In this document: positions 11,501 to 20,828 of the stretch, one piece after another | Layout of the letters: the number at the start of each line of letters is the position of its first letter | Position numbering within the stretch: the stretch's first letter is position 1 | NCBI GenBank assembly: GCA_964017065.1 | Contig: OZ024787.1 | Span: forward strand, 14,684,453-14,748,452 | DNA: 64,000 nt | Reading direction: 5' to 3' | DNA from: Haliclona indistincta | Lineage: Eukaryota; Porifera; Demospongiae; Haplosclerida; Chalinidae | Notes under the pieces: model-generated | What the model saw: only the letters and a program-made list of their open reading frames with translations | Database searches by the model: none | What the model was told of the DNA's origin: nothing | Made by a program: the position numbers and the translations under genes

Positions 11501-14500
11501 GTACGATGCTAGTGTGTACAGTGTGTACCAGGCCTAGGTCTGGGTACGAGGCTAGTGTGTACCAGGCCTAGGTCTGGGTACGAGGCTAGTGTGTACAGTG
11601 TGTACCAGGCCTAGGTCTGGGTACGAGGCTAGTGTGTACAGTGTGTACCAGGCCTAGGTCTGGGTACGAGGCTAGCGTGTACAGTGTGTACCAGGTCTAG
11701 GTCTGGGTACGATGCTAGTGTGTACAGTGTGTACCAGGCCTAGGTCTGGGTACGAGGCTAGTGTGTACCAGGCCTAGGTCTGGGTACGAGGCTAGTGTTT
11801 ACAGTGTGTACCAGGCCTAGGTCTGGGTACGAGGCTAGTGTGTACAGTGTGTACCAGGTCTAGGTCTGGGTACGATGCTAGTGTGTACAGTGTGTACCAG
11901 GCCTAGGTCTGGGTACGAGGCTAGTGTGTACCAGGCCTAGGTCTGGGTACGAGGCTAGTGTGTACAGTGTGTACCAGGCCTAGGTCTGGGTACGAGGCTA
12001 GCGTGTACAGTGTGTACCAGGCCTAGGTCTGGGTACGAGACTAGTGTGTACAGTGTGTACCAGGCCTAGGTCTGGGTACGAGGCTAGTGTGTACAGTGTG
12101 TACCAGGCTAGTGTGCACAATGTGTATCAGGCTAGTGTGTACTGAGTGTACCAGGCTAGTGTGCACAATGTGTATCAGGCTAGTGTGTACTGAGTGTACT
12201 AGGCTAGTGTGTACAGTGTGAACCAGGCTAGTGTGTACAGTGTGTACCAGTTTTAAGCCTGGGTACGAGGCTAGTGCGTACAGTGTGTAACAGGCCTAGG
12301 CCTGGGTACGAGGCTAGTGTATACAGTGTGTACCAGGCCTAGGCCTGGGTACGAAGCTAGTGTGTACAGTGTGTACCAGGCCTAGGCCTGGGTACGAAGC
12401 TAGTGTGTACAGTGTGTACCAGGCCTAGATCTGGGTACGAGGCTAGTGTGTACAGTGTGTACCAGGCCTAGGTCTGGGTACGATGCTAGTGTGTACCAGG
12501 CCTAGGTCTGGGTACGAGGCTAGTGTGTACAGTGTGTACCAGGCCTAGGTCTGGGTACGAGGCTAGTGTGTACAGTGTGTTCCAGGCCTAGGTCTGGGTA
12601 CGAGGCTGTATACACTGTATACACTCAGTGTGTATACAGTGTGTACCAGGCCTAGGCCTGGGTACGAGACTAGTGCGTACAGTGTGTACCAGGCTTAGGC
12701 CTGGGTACGAGGCTAGTGTATACAGTGCGTACCAGGCCTAGGCCTGGGTACGAGGCTAGTGTATACAGTGTGTACCAGGCCTAGGCCTGGGTACGAGGCT
12801 AGTGTGTACAGTGTGTACCAGGCCTAGGTCTGGGTACGAGGCTAGTGTGTACAGTGTGTACCAGGCCTAGGTCTGGGTACGATGCTAGTGTGTACAGTGT
12901 GTACCAGGCCTAGGCCTGGGTACGAGGCTAGTGTGTACAGCGAAAACAGAAAAGCGCAGTACAACTGTAATACTTAAATTTACAAGATAAGAGTCCTTGG
13001 CTAAGGTGGTGTGAGCTGAGATATTATAGAAATAAAAAAAATCTTAAATATATGAAGTTACCTCAAGCCATAAAACTATTCATTTACCCACCATAAGAAT
13101 TAATAATACTGATGTATAGCGGTAAAACATATTCGTGAGAGAATATTGTTACGAATGTGCGAGATAGAGCATTTCGTAATAATAATATATCTACAAATCA
13201 CAACAAATGACTGTCAACTGAAACAAGACATTCACAGATAAATTTCCATACTTTGCAAAATTCTCTCTCTCAAAAGTTTCCCGCTATACTTTATGAACAA
13301 TCCCTCCCACCTCATGTACTATATAACTACTACTAACCAGTAGGTGGAGTAATAGTGGTGGGTGTGGCAGTACTGGAGCTCACTCTGGAACGTTCTGTAT
13401 AATGAAAAGAATTTTGTATCATTAAAAAAATAATTATTATACAGCTGCAAATTAATACAATACACATTAACAGAGCATTAATGAACATCGTTATGGACTG
13501 GTTCAAAACACCTCTTCTTATTCAACTATCATGATTGAGTTTCAATAATAACTACAGCATCTTATGTTCATTGACACAGCAAGCTACAATGTACACACCA
13601 CAAAATACCCTAGAAAGCACAATACCTACAAACAGATAGTACTTGTAATGATAAGATAATAATAGTGAGCATTATCATAACAATTCATCACTTACCAAAC
13701 TCTTCAAGATATTTGATTACTTCATCATAACTTGATTTATCAACTTCATTTTTAGCAAACATTCCTTTTCCCTTTCTCGCCTGATCAAGTGCAGTCTTAC
13801 CATCCTGTATAACAAGAACAACAGTGTGAGTCATGACACACAAGATTAGTGAGTACAGGGTTAATAATACCACACACACACCATGTGCTACAGTTCATTA
13901 TGTGATGAGTCATTTATCATAGCATTGTCAACACACACACAAGCCAGGACAATGATAATGACCTAGCTCAATGTGATGTTACATGTTGTACCAAGAGAAT
14001 GAATGTACTGGACAATCTACAGACCACATGTAGTCAGTGATCACAATGACTGATACACAATGTATAGATCACATGTTAGTGACTACTATCGTAGATCGAA
14101 TATTCGTAATCTGCTTTGCAAGAGATTTCTAAATTCATTAAATTCTATCCAGAGAATAGCGCAAAAATCGTCAACTAAGATTCGCCATACATTGTGTATT
14201 GGAGTGAATTTACAAACCACAAACATTTCACATGTCACATGACTGAATATTAATGCTTCCAACCTCCTCTGTTCAGACACTAAATGGGGAATATCACGGT
14301 TTCTAAACCATGCCCACCATGATTAACAAATCCTAGAGCTAAAGAAATTTTGTTTTGTCTTCAAGAATCCATTATTGGACCACTATGAGACTCAGTGACT
14401 ACCTCCCATGCAGCATACTGTACAGCACTTTATGCTACTTGATGGACGGAGCTGCCATCAAGAAGTATAAAGTGCCGAAAATAATTTTTGTAAATCTAAC

Positions 14501-17500
14501 TTCAACACACAGTTGCTGCACGAATATAAAATCAATTCAAATGATCTGATCTCAAGCAAAGACACATGAGAAAATTGAATCAAATTATTGTAGAGACACA
14601 CATTTGCTGTTCAAAAATAACCAGCGACAATATTCTCATAATTATTATGATAACTCATAAACTCATGTTAGTAGTTATAGTGAGAATAGTGTTACAATAT
14701 CTATTCATTATACTATAATCCACATCAGTTGAGCTGTGACCATACAACTACCAACAACACAACACTACCAGTTGATAATAACACTCACTTTATTACGGAG
14801 AGACGGATCTACTCCTAGTTGAATGAGTAATTTGACAATATCAAGACGTCCACCACGAGCAGCATCATGTAGTGGACTGTCACCATACTGTGGAAACAAA
14901 AGAGTACAAGTGTTAGACAAAGCAGTGATGTTTAGTACATGAACACTTTATAAGACAACCATCTGAAAATACAATTTTTGGTTGATAGATCACAGAATGT
15001 TTCCAACCCACACATGATAATAAATGCTCACTTGTTACATCAGATCATTTCAATAATATTGACATGATCACATGCAATAGTACATGTCTCAATACCTCAC
15101 AATATTGTATGAATACCAACACACTTGTACCAAGGCACAAACCCTCTCATGAAGGATGGACCAGCTGTGCAATAAACCTGTCACACACTGTTACATAATA
15201 ATTAAGTCCATGTACTGATCAGCTATATACGTCAAGTTGATAAGGAGCTACACTGTAGGCATTGATAGTGAAATCGATCTGACTGGCTTTCTCCATCATC
15301 TGTCCACCACATATATACAGACACACATACGGACATGCAGTGAATTACATGACCCAATGGATACAGCTGAAAATATCAAAAATAGTGGAGAAATATCTAT
15401 TGAAGGCACAAGTATCAAGTGCCTACATCAGAGCATACCGTAAATCGGGAAATTTTTGTTGTTAAAATATTTTCGTGGTTAGGATCAACTACGAAAATAA
15501 AACACAAAAATTTTCATAACATGTGTATGCCAAGTTGTGAGTTGTATGCTGGAAGAGCTCAAGAGCTGGCTGCAGCTGAAATACTGTCTGTCTGGAGTTG
15601 CTTTTACTGAGCCAGTCACAGTGCTACTTTGCTGTCAGGAAAATCTAGCTGATCACCAGTGCCTGAGCGTCTTGGTAAACAAATGGGCAGGATTCATTCA
15701 TTTAGCTGGCTCCTACACTCTTGTGTACACATGAATACAAGCATCATTACAGCTGTCAGCAGCAACAGTCATACAGTCTTGTCTAGAAGCTGTGCATTAC
15801 ATGTATGCGTTAATAAAATTTCGATTTTAAAATATTTTTGTTAGGCAGGTCAACCCACGAAAATGTTTTAACACAAAATTTTTTTACACAATAAAATGAA
15901 GTTTAGCGAGGCACGAGTTAAACGCAGTTAATGAACGTGGTATACACACGCGCCGCAGAGCCAGCGCTTCTCGATTGGGGGCGGGGTCAAGGCTCCACGT
16001 GCAGGCCACGCATGCGCTTTCCTCTCAGTAGCACGAGACGATCACCAGCTGCTGTACATATCAAGCTAGAGCCTGTGCAGACGTCCCCCACCCTAACAAC
16101 GTAGCCCACCCATTAAGTAATAGTCAATTAAATACTCTCGTCGGGCTGGCGGTCCACCGCCAGTCAGGACCATCGTGCGGGGCCGGGCCGGTCGGGTATC
16201 TCCCTCTGCTGTATGCCCCCAACTGTAATACAGGTAGTCACATATATGTACACACCGTTAACCGGGATTCATCCACCGCTGCTGACAAATCTATTGAGCA
16301 GAGGCGATGCGCCTTCTCATTAGCTCTCCGCACTCTTCCCGGGCAGCTAAACAAACATAGCATACAGATCCTCACGCGTCAGTCAGCATTGGGGTAACAG
16401 CACGGGGAGACATACCTACCCGACCTACCGGTCTCGCGCGTTTCGCCAACCCTCTCCCTCTTGTGGAAGGTAGAGGGTGGGCACAAGTAGGACAGGATGT
16501 AGCTCAAGGTAAGAAGGGAGGGTACTCCGGGTAGAAATGGTGTATGTATTGATCCTTGTATGCCTACAGGTCATTAAATGAAGTTTAGCGAGGCACGAGT
16601 TAAACGCAGTTAATGAACGTGGTATACCCACGCGCCGCAGAGCCAGCGCTTCTCGATTGGGGGCGGGGTCAAGGCTCCACGTGCAGGCCACGCATGCGCT
16701 TTCCTCTCAGTAGCACGAGACGATCACCAGCTGCTGTACATATCAAGCTAGAGCCTGTGCAGACGTCCCCCACCCTAACAACGTAGCCCACCCATTAAGT
16801 AATAGTCAATTAAATACTCTCGTCGGGCTGGCGGTCCACCGCCAGTCAGGACCATCGTGCGGGGCCGGGCCGGTCGGGTATCTCCCTCTGCTGTATGCCC
16901 CCAACTGTAATACAGGTAGTCACATATATGTACACACCGTTAACCGGGATTCATCCACCGCTGCTGACAAATCTATTGAGCAGAGGCGATGCGCCTTCTC
17001 ATTAGCTCTCCGCACTCTTCCCGGGCAGCTAAACAAACATAGCATACAGATCCTCACGCGTCAGTCAGCATTGGGGTAACAGCACGGGGAGACATACCTA
17101 CCCGACCTACCGGTCTCGCGCGTTTCGCCAACCCTCTCCCTCTTGTGGAAGGTAGAGGGTGGGCACAAGTAGGACAGGATGTAGCTCAAGGTAAGAAGGG
17201 AGGGTACTCCGGGTAGAAATGGTGTATGTATTGATCCTTGTATGCCTACAGGTCATTAATTCCCGATTTACAGTAGTATTGTACATATCACATGATACAG
17301 CATACATACACTATAGTAACACTTGTACTCTGATCCATCACAATCTCACAATGTAGACACACTTTGTACTCACATTATTAACTGAACTGACATCAGCTCC
17401 TCCCTCCACCAACATCTTCACTACTGCTGGATGACCATTATAAGCACTCCGGTGTAGTGGTGTGTATCCATACTATTGACAAACAAGTAAACACAACATG

Positions 17501-20500
17501 TTATGATCATGTACTATGAGTGTCTCAGTAACAATGATCAACCAACAATAATCCACCATCCAGCACAAAACAATAGTAAACAAAACCAGATTTACTGTTA
17601 TTATCTTTGAATATTAAATCAAGTAAACTACAAATTCCATAGATCATTTTAAAATGACAACTCTCGTGTGACATGAAATCATACTCAAACTAGCTAAGTA
17701 CTGCAGGCATCAACAAGTGAAAACTAATGGACAAACTTCAAGTCCACCTTATCTGTTGATTCACTAGTGCACAAGAGGATCTAGCTCACTATAGAAATGT
17801 TACCATAATGTACACGTACCTCACTACGAGAATCAATAACAACATTTGGTTGTTGTAATAGTAGCTTTACCACATCTTCATGTCCTCTCTCAGCACTGAT
17901 GTGTATAGGAGTTCGCTGGTACTGAAACAAAACAATAAAACATTGTCAATGACAGACACAGTTACAATATTATCCTATTATGAACCTCACACACTCCAAT
18001 CAAACAGTGTATGTACTGGTAGCTGGATACCAATATTCCATTACCAGAAATAAAGGACATCACACGGAATTACGTTTATGCACAGAACACGATTTACTTG
18101 TAATGTAACACGACTAATATAACGGGTTGCTAATGACAACCGCTCAGTTCCGTGAAGGTCACCTTTGATCATAGTTCACTGTGTGTCTTCTTGCACAGTT
18201 TCTACTAGTCCCAGTAGCGTCTGTGGTACTGAAAAGGACTCCTATTGGTGCGCCTTGAACGTCTGCTTCCTTCGCTCTGAACTACAAAGCCTTGTCGCCG
18301 TTCGCTAGCATGGTACAGGTAGGCAACTTCACAGCTCTACAACGCTTGCAGTATAGACGTCCACTGTTTCAACACGGTTGTGTATAGCTATGCTAAGAAG
18401 CTCAAGCTTATGTATTACCTGTAACAATGTTCTTTTCAGAACAGAAAGTAAGCAGCGCGACGAAATCAGAGCTCATAGAGAATGGCGGTCACGAGTGACT
18501 TCTGGCCTCCCTCCTGAGCCTTTGCTACACTAGAATTGCAAAGTACTAGTTTCTAGACAGTCTAGGGATAGTCTGAGATACTAGCGCTACAGTTTAAACT
18601 GAATAATCCATGCTCAAACTGTACTAAACGCAACTGCTGTACTTCATTTCTTCCTGGGCAAAACTTGTTTCTTACCTAACTTCACCTCAAAAGTGGAACC
18701 AACTTTTTTCTTTGGATTTCAATTTTGAACACACCATTCAAATCTTCAGACCCTGTTCTATTAGACCTGGGGTCGATAAACTCAAAATCGAGTTTAGTTT
18801 TTTAGTTACAGTCGCTCAAAAATCGATAAAAATCACATTTTGACATCAGCTAATACATTAACAATTGGGCGATAGTCGCGACTTTGAAGTGCGTTTTGGA
18901 ACGGACTTTTTTCAACTCTACTGCAACATTTTTAGCTCAATCGATAGCTAATAGGCTGAAGTTTGCTATCCTGGGTCGATAAATTGAAAATCTAGTTTGT
19001 GGAAATCAGGACGCCGAGTAGAAGTTCATCTTCCAATGAACACAATACATTAACTAAAGTGAATATACGGACCTAAGTTTTGATAGTATACGGAAATTGT
19101 AACAGGATGTCGTTATTAGCTGGCAATGCTCATTATACAGTGACAATAATTTTAGGTTCACAAGACATAACCTAATGATTAGTCTAATGATTAGTCTGTC
19201 TCAAGTGGAGAAGACACGACTGTGACATGCTCAGTACAGCAATAGCCTTATATGGTATCTTGCAACACACCATTCCTTCAACCCATGTCTGATACAACTT
19301 GAACACACAAAATATCTCACTACCAGTGAAGCAGTCACACTTACTATCATACGATCCAAAACAGATCAAACTGCTCATGGACACACACTGCATGCCACAG
19401 GAGCTAGGAAGCTATGCCCAGTCTGAATTATCACTTCTCTAGACACTAGCTAGCTTGCACTCACACCACCCACCACACCAACTTATCACAATACCCACAC
19501 CAACTTATCAATGGTACGGCAGCTACTTCAGCACCAGAGACTGCATAGCTGCACACACAATCAAAAGGCTATGACATACGCTGGAGAAGCCACACCCACT
19601 GACAGTACTACACTAACCCAGCATACGACCAGTCCACCTGATTCCTACTGTTAACACACACAAGAACAGCTAGTGCTGGCGGCACAACACTACACTCTGT
19701 ATCGACTCATTCCGCACGTTATAATCACTTGATTTACACAAAATCATAGACGTGATCATGACGTTGAGAGATGATACTATAAACCGCTATTAGCAATATG
19801 GTACGACAGCACTAGAGAGAGATGCACACACACTCACAATAGACCAGTAGTGTATCACTGTACTACTGCACTGTCTTGACTAACAAACACTTTCAACACT
19901 CCCTGGGAACAACAATCATAGCAGGCTAGGTCGAGCCTCATACTCAGGCTCACCATGTGGTGTCGTAATGCTGCTACTGAAAAACATTGTTGCCTTTTCT
20001 TGCTGCAGTGCAAGAATGACCACAAACACAAGATAACGTCTGTGACAATGATGCTGTAGACACCAATGTAACCACCATTGGCTTCATGGTGGGTGTGGCT
20101 TTAGACAAATCCACCAATCAGAACACATTCTAGTAGCTACTGGTACAAGGCTGCTATTGGTATTAGTGAGGGTGGTCTAGTGTATTAGAATACCAACATA
20201 TGTACATGTACAAGTATACATGTAAATCCTGTGAATACATGTACTGTACCAATAGTGATCAATACCACACTGTACAAAGATGAATGATCAGTTACTGACT
20301 GTGAGTGAGAACTGATGTAGTGTGGATTACACACCTGTTACTACATGACTCAACACAATCACACACAACTCACATCACTAGGGTTATGATAGTTTGGATC
20401 TGCTCCCAGTGACAAGAGCTCCTTCACTCTTGTCACTTCACCATAGTTGCAAGCAGAATAGAGGTCTTGATTCTGTGAACACAACATAACATCATGTATC

Positions 20501-20653
20501 AAACAATGACAGCTGCTACACTTACAAATAACACATAATCACAAATGAATGAAAAGTGTATTTCTGATAACATGCTCTGTTTTGACTATTACTAGTTTGA
20601 GACTGAAATTATTAGTACTCGTCACTCACCAATCGCTCCTGAGAATCAGCCAT
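2258..20653 (-). CDS. Ankyrin repeat - Roc/COR-like GTPase - death domain protein (8 exons, about 973 aa)
   Basis: Exons on the minus strand: 20630-20653, 20374-20472, 17820-17921, 17374-17472, 14789-14887, 13696-13804, 5623-7698 and 2258-2571. All have GT/AG borders, phases agree at every junction, and the sum is 2922 nt (973 codons plus stop). Start is MADSQERL. Residues 9-178 are ankyrin repeats, close to one per exon (for example TPLHRSAYNGH, SPLHDAARGG). A P-loop GLPAAGKT is at 207-214 and a G3-like DSGGQ at 363-367. The G4 NKxD motif appears degenerate (MATMRSL). A COR-like region follows, and residues about 880-960 form a death domain. The family parallel is the ANK-Roc-COR-DD half of DAPK1; no kinase is seen. 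Such proteins are cytoplasmic signalling scaffolds acting through death-domain partners; that role here is inference. The gene shares a promoter with a CD225 gene. Confidence 0.8.
2597..3300. other. Intron sequence, no recognisable element
   Basis: This lies in the last intron of the ANK/GTPase/death-domain gene. It is AT-rich with scattered small open frames and nothing I can identify. A few copies of the 43-bp CTAGGTCTGGGTACGAGGCT unit begin at about 3295. Confidence 0.4.
3295..3415. repeat. Short outlier array of the 43-bp minisatellite
   Basis: About three degenerate copies of the unit that forms the large array at 11262-12955, ending in the same non-repeat sequence (AGCGAAAACAGAAAAGC). 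This shows that 3295-4450 and 11262-13405 are related segments. Confidence 0.75.
3470..4056. mobile_element. TTAA-flanked TIR element (piggyBac-like non-autonomous candidate)
   Basis: The 587-bp element begins GGTGGCGGTGC and ends with its exact inverse complement GCACCGCCACC. It is flanked on both sides by TTAA (3466-3469 and 4057-4060). The homologous segment at about 12985 lacks it, which acts as an approximate empty site. No transposase is encoded. TTAA duplication is characteristic of piggyBac; the assignment rests on that and on the TIRs. Confidence 0.7.
3733..3862. repeat. Nested inverted repeat inside the TTAA element
   Basis: Arms around 3733-3753 and 3840-3862 are near inverse complements (CACAGACGTATAGAGCGA against TCGCTCTATACGTCTGTG). 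It is either a nested MITE or part of the host element's internal structure. Confidence 0.65.
4380..4441 (-). CDS. Alternative short terminal exon, copy A
   Basis: Acceptor ATTATACAG|AATG at 4441. Entered in phase 1 (as the donor at 5623 provides), the 62-nt exon reads ECSRVSSSTATPTTYTPPTG and stops. It would give an isoform without the death domain. A near-identical 62-nt copy at 13333-13394 also stays open in the same phase. There is no direct evidence of splicing. Confidence 0.45.
4474..5536. repeat. 33-bp minisatellite, about 32 copies
   Basis: Unit TTAATACTAACCAGTAGG plus TTGTGAGGGGCATTA, highly homogeneous. It lies in the intron between the GTPase exon and the short terminal exon. Because 33 is a multiple of three, the minus strand reads as a stop-free repeat LIMPLTTYWLV, fused in frame to the GTPase exon if the 5623 donor is skipped. 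Confidence 0.95.
5623..7698 (-). CDS. Large exon: Roc-like GTPase plus COR-like region
   Basis: The acceptor is the AG before 7698 (polypyrimidine TTTTTGTTCAG) and the donor is AAAG|GTATAG at 5623. The exon is 2076 nt, phase 1 to phase 1. It codes for residues 178-869: P-loop at its start, switch-like IDSGGQPQFQELLP, then a winged-helix/COR-like part with LLHHFTGSIRCY and related blocks, and a Cys-containing C-terminal segment ending WIQKWIK. If the donor is ignored, the same frame runs on without a stop through the 33-bp minisatellite. I take that as intron sequence. Confidence 0.8.
7699..8160. other. Intron sequence, nothing recognised
   Basis: AT-rich intron segment upstream of the GTPase exon. 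No coding or repeat structure was identified. Confidence 0.4.
8163..9250. mobile_element. TIR element with AGAGGAGGTTGGAAGCATT ends, about 1.09 kb
   Basis: The left end carries ATGACTCAGAGGAGGTTGG and the right end is its inverse (CCAACCTCCTCTGGTCAT), both followed inward by AAGCATT and a CACGTG-like block. A third, inverted and homologous end is at 14253-14276. Internal open frames are short and unlike a transposase, so this is probably non-autonomous. Confidence 0.65.
9646..10856. mobile_element. 1.2-kb foldback element with about 555-bp arms
   Basis: Arm 9646-10205 is a nearly perfect inverse complement of arm 10303-10856. The loop of about 97 bp itself contains a smaller inverted repeat (GAGTCATAACTA / TAGTTATGACTC). 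Outer ends read TACTACAGTGGAACAC, so a TA-flanked CAGTGGAACAC terminus reminiscent of Tc1/mariner is possible. The element sits in an intron of the ANK/GTPase gene and would form a very long RNA hairpin if transcribed. It encodes no recognisable protein. Confidence 0.9.
11262..12955. repeat. 43-bp minisatellite, roughly 38 degenerate copies
   Basis: Unit AGGCCTAGGTCTGGGTACGA followed by GGCTAGTGTGTACAGTGTGTACC, with shorter derived units (for example around 12100-12240). The right end leads into AGCGAAAACAGAAAAGC, as at 3410-3440. Confidence 0.95.
13333..13394 (-). CDS. Alternative short terminal exon, copy B
   Basis: Acceptor ATTATACAG|AACG at 13394. Entered in phase 1 (as the donor at 13696 provides), it reads ERSRVSSSTATPTTITPPTG then stop. 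It would end the protein after the ankyrin repeats. It is the duplicate of 4380-4441: same length, same frame, few differences. There is no direct splicing evidence, and it may be a passenger of a segmental duplication. Confidence 0.4.
13696..14887 (-). CDS. Ankyrin exons 5 and 6 of the ANK/GTPase/death-domain gene
   Basis: Exon 14789-14887 codes for one ankyrin repeat (TPLH-type motif SPLHDAARGG, then IVKLLIQLGVDP). Exon 13696-13804 begins DGKTALDQAR, typical of a last, capping repeat, and ends in phase 1 at EEF-G. Both have consensus donors (GTGAGTG, GTAAGTG). Confidence 0.8.
14086..14280. mobile_element. Inverted partial copy of the 8163-9250 TIR element
   Basis: This segment is homologous, in inverse orientation, to about 8160-8350 (shared GTAATCTGCTTTGCAAGAG and AATGCTTCCAACCTCCTCTG). 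It lies in the intron between ankyrin exons 5 and 6. Confidence 0.65.
15897..16573. repeat. LTR-like direct repeat, copy 1 (677 bp)
   Basis: Begins TGAAGTTTAGCGAGG and ends GCCTACAGGTCA (TG...CA, as in LTRs). It is much more GC-rich than its surroundings and almost identical to copy 2. No gag or pol is found between or near the copies. Confidence 0.85.
16579..17255. repeat. LTR-like direct repeat, copy 2 (677 bp)
   Basis: Tandem with copy 1, separated only by TTAAA (16574-16578). At least one base differs (ATACACACG against ATACCCACG). This could be two solo LTRs left by recombination, or a tandem duplication of one solo LTR. Confidence 0.85.
17374..17921 (-). CDS. Ankyrin exons 3 and 4 of the ANK/GTPase/death-domain gene
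   Basis: Exon 17820-17921 (102 nt) reads TPIHISAERGHEDVVKLLLQ, and exon 17374-17472 (99 nt) reads TPLHRSAYNGHPAVVKML. Both are classic ankyrin repeats in phase 0-0 exons with GTACGT and GTGAGT donors. Confidence 0.85.
17922..20373. other. 2.4-kb intron, no recognised genes
   Basis: Intron between ankyrin exons 2 and 3. It holds unrecognised sequence at 18000-19050 that may be an old insertion (ATCGATAAA-rich) and otherwise simple AC-rich stretches. No exon-like segment with proper borders was seen. Confidence 0.4.
20374..20653 (-). CDS. Exons 1 and 2 of the ANK/GTPase/death-domain gene
   Basis: Exon 1 (20630-20653) is only MADSQERL with donor GTGAGT. Exon 2 (20374-20472) opens NQDLYSACNYGEVTRVKELL and completes the first ankyrin repeat (LSLGADPNYHNPSD). 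The ATG is the first in the predicted transcript and faces the divergent CD225 gene. Confidence 0.8.
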
Positions 20654-20828
20654 GATACTATTTTGGTTGAAGAGCCGAGGAAGAGATCGAGAATAGCAGA
20701 AACGAGAGAAAACACTCCCACACACCCACAGGTATGTGGAAATCACGTGATGTAACTTACTTGAGCCCCGCCTTCAATTCTTACTTAATTTTTAGCTCCG
20801 CCTTCGTCGTGCGACTTGTCGACGCGAC
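20654..20828. promoter_or_regulatory. Divergent (bidirectional) promoter, 175 bp between start codons
   Basis: The two genes start back to back. The interval contains a palindromic TCACGTGA E-box-like site (CACGTG 20744-20749) and two direct CCGCCTTC motifs near 20765 and 20800. No TATA box is evident. Confidence 0.6.

Larger units (their letters stand above)
15438..17273. mobile_element. TA-flanked MITE (CYGTAAATCGGGAA ends) carrying an LTR-like tandem insert
   Basis: Left end TA-CCGTAAATCGGGAA, right end TTCCCGATTTACAG-TA: 14-bp TIRs with one mismatch and TA on both sides, as for Tc1/mariner/pogo-type elements. The original element is about 450 bp. The remainder is the tandem 677-bp repeat inserted near its right end. 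Confidence 0.7.

Noticed and set aside
11262..12955. CRISPR-like array of regular repeats
   Set aside because: Units are head-to-tail with no unique spacers, and the context is animal. All arrays in the window (33, 43, 58, 75, 80, 32 and 20 bp) are minisatellites.
16425..17307. Minus-strand frames in the 677-bp repeats
   Set aside because: They are identical in both copies only because the DNA is duplicated, and they show no domain. The repeat looks like a non-coding LTR.
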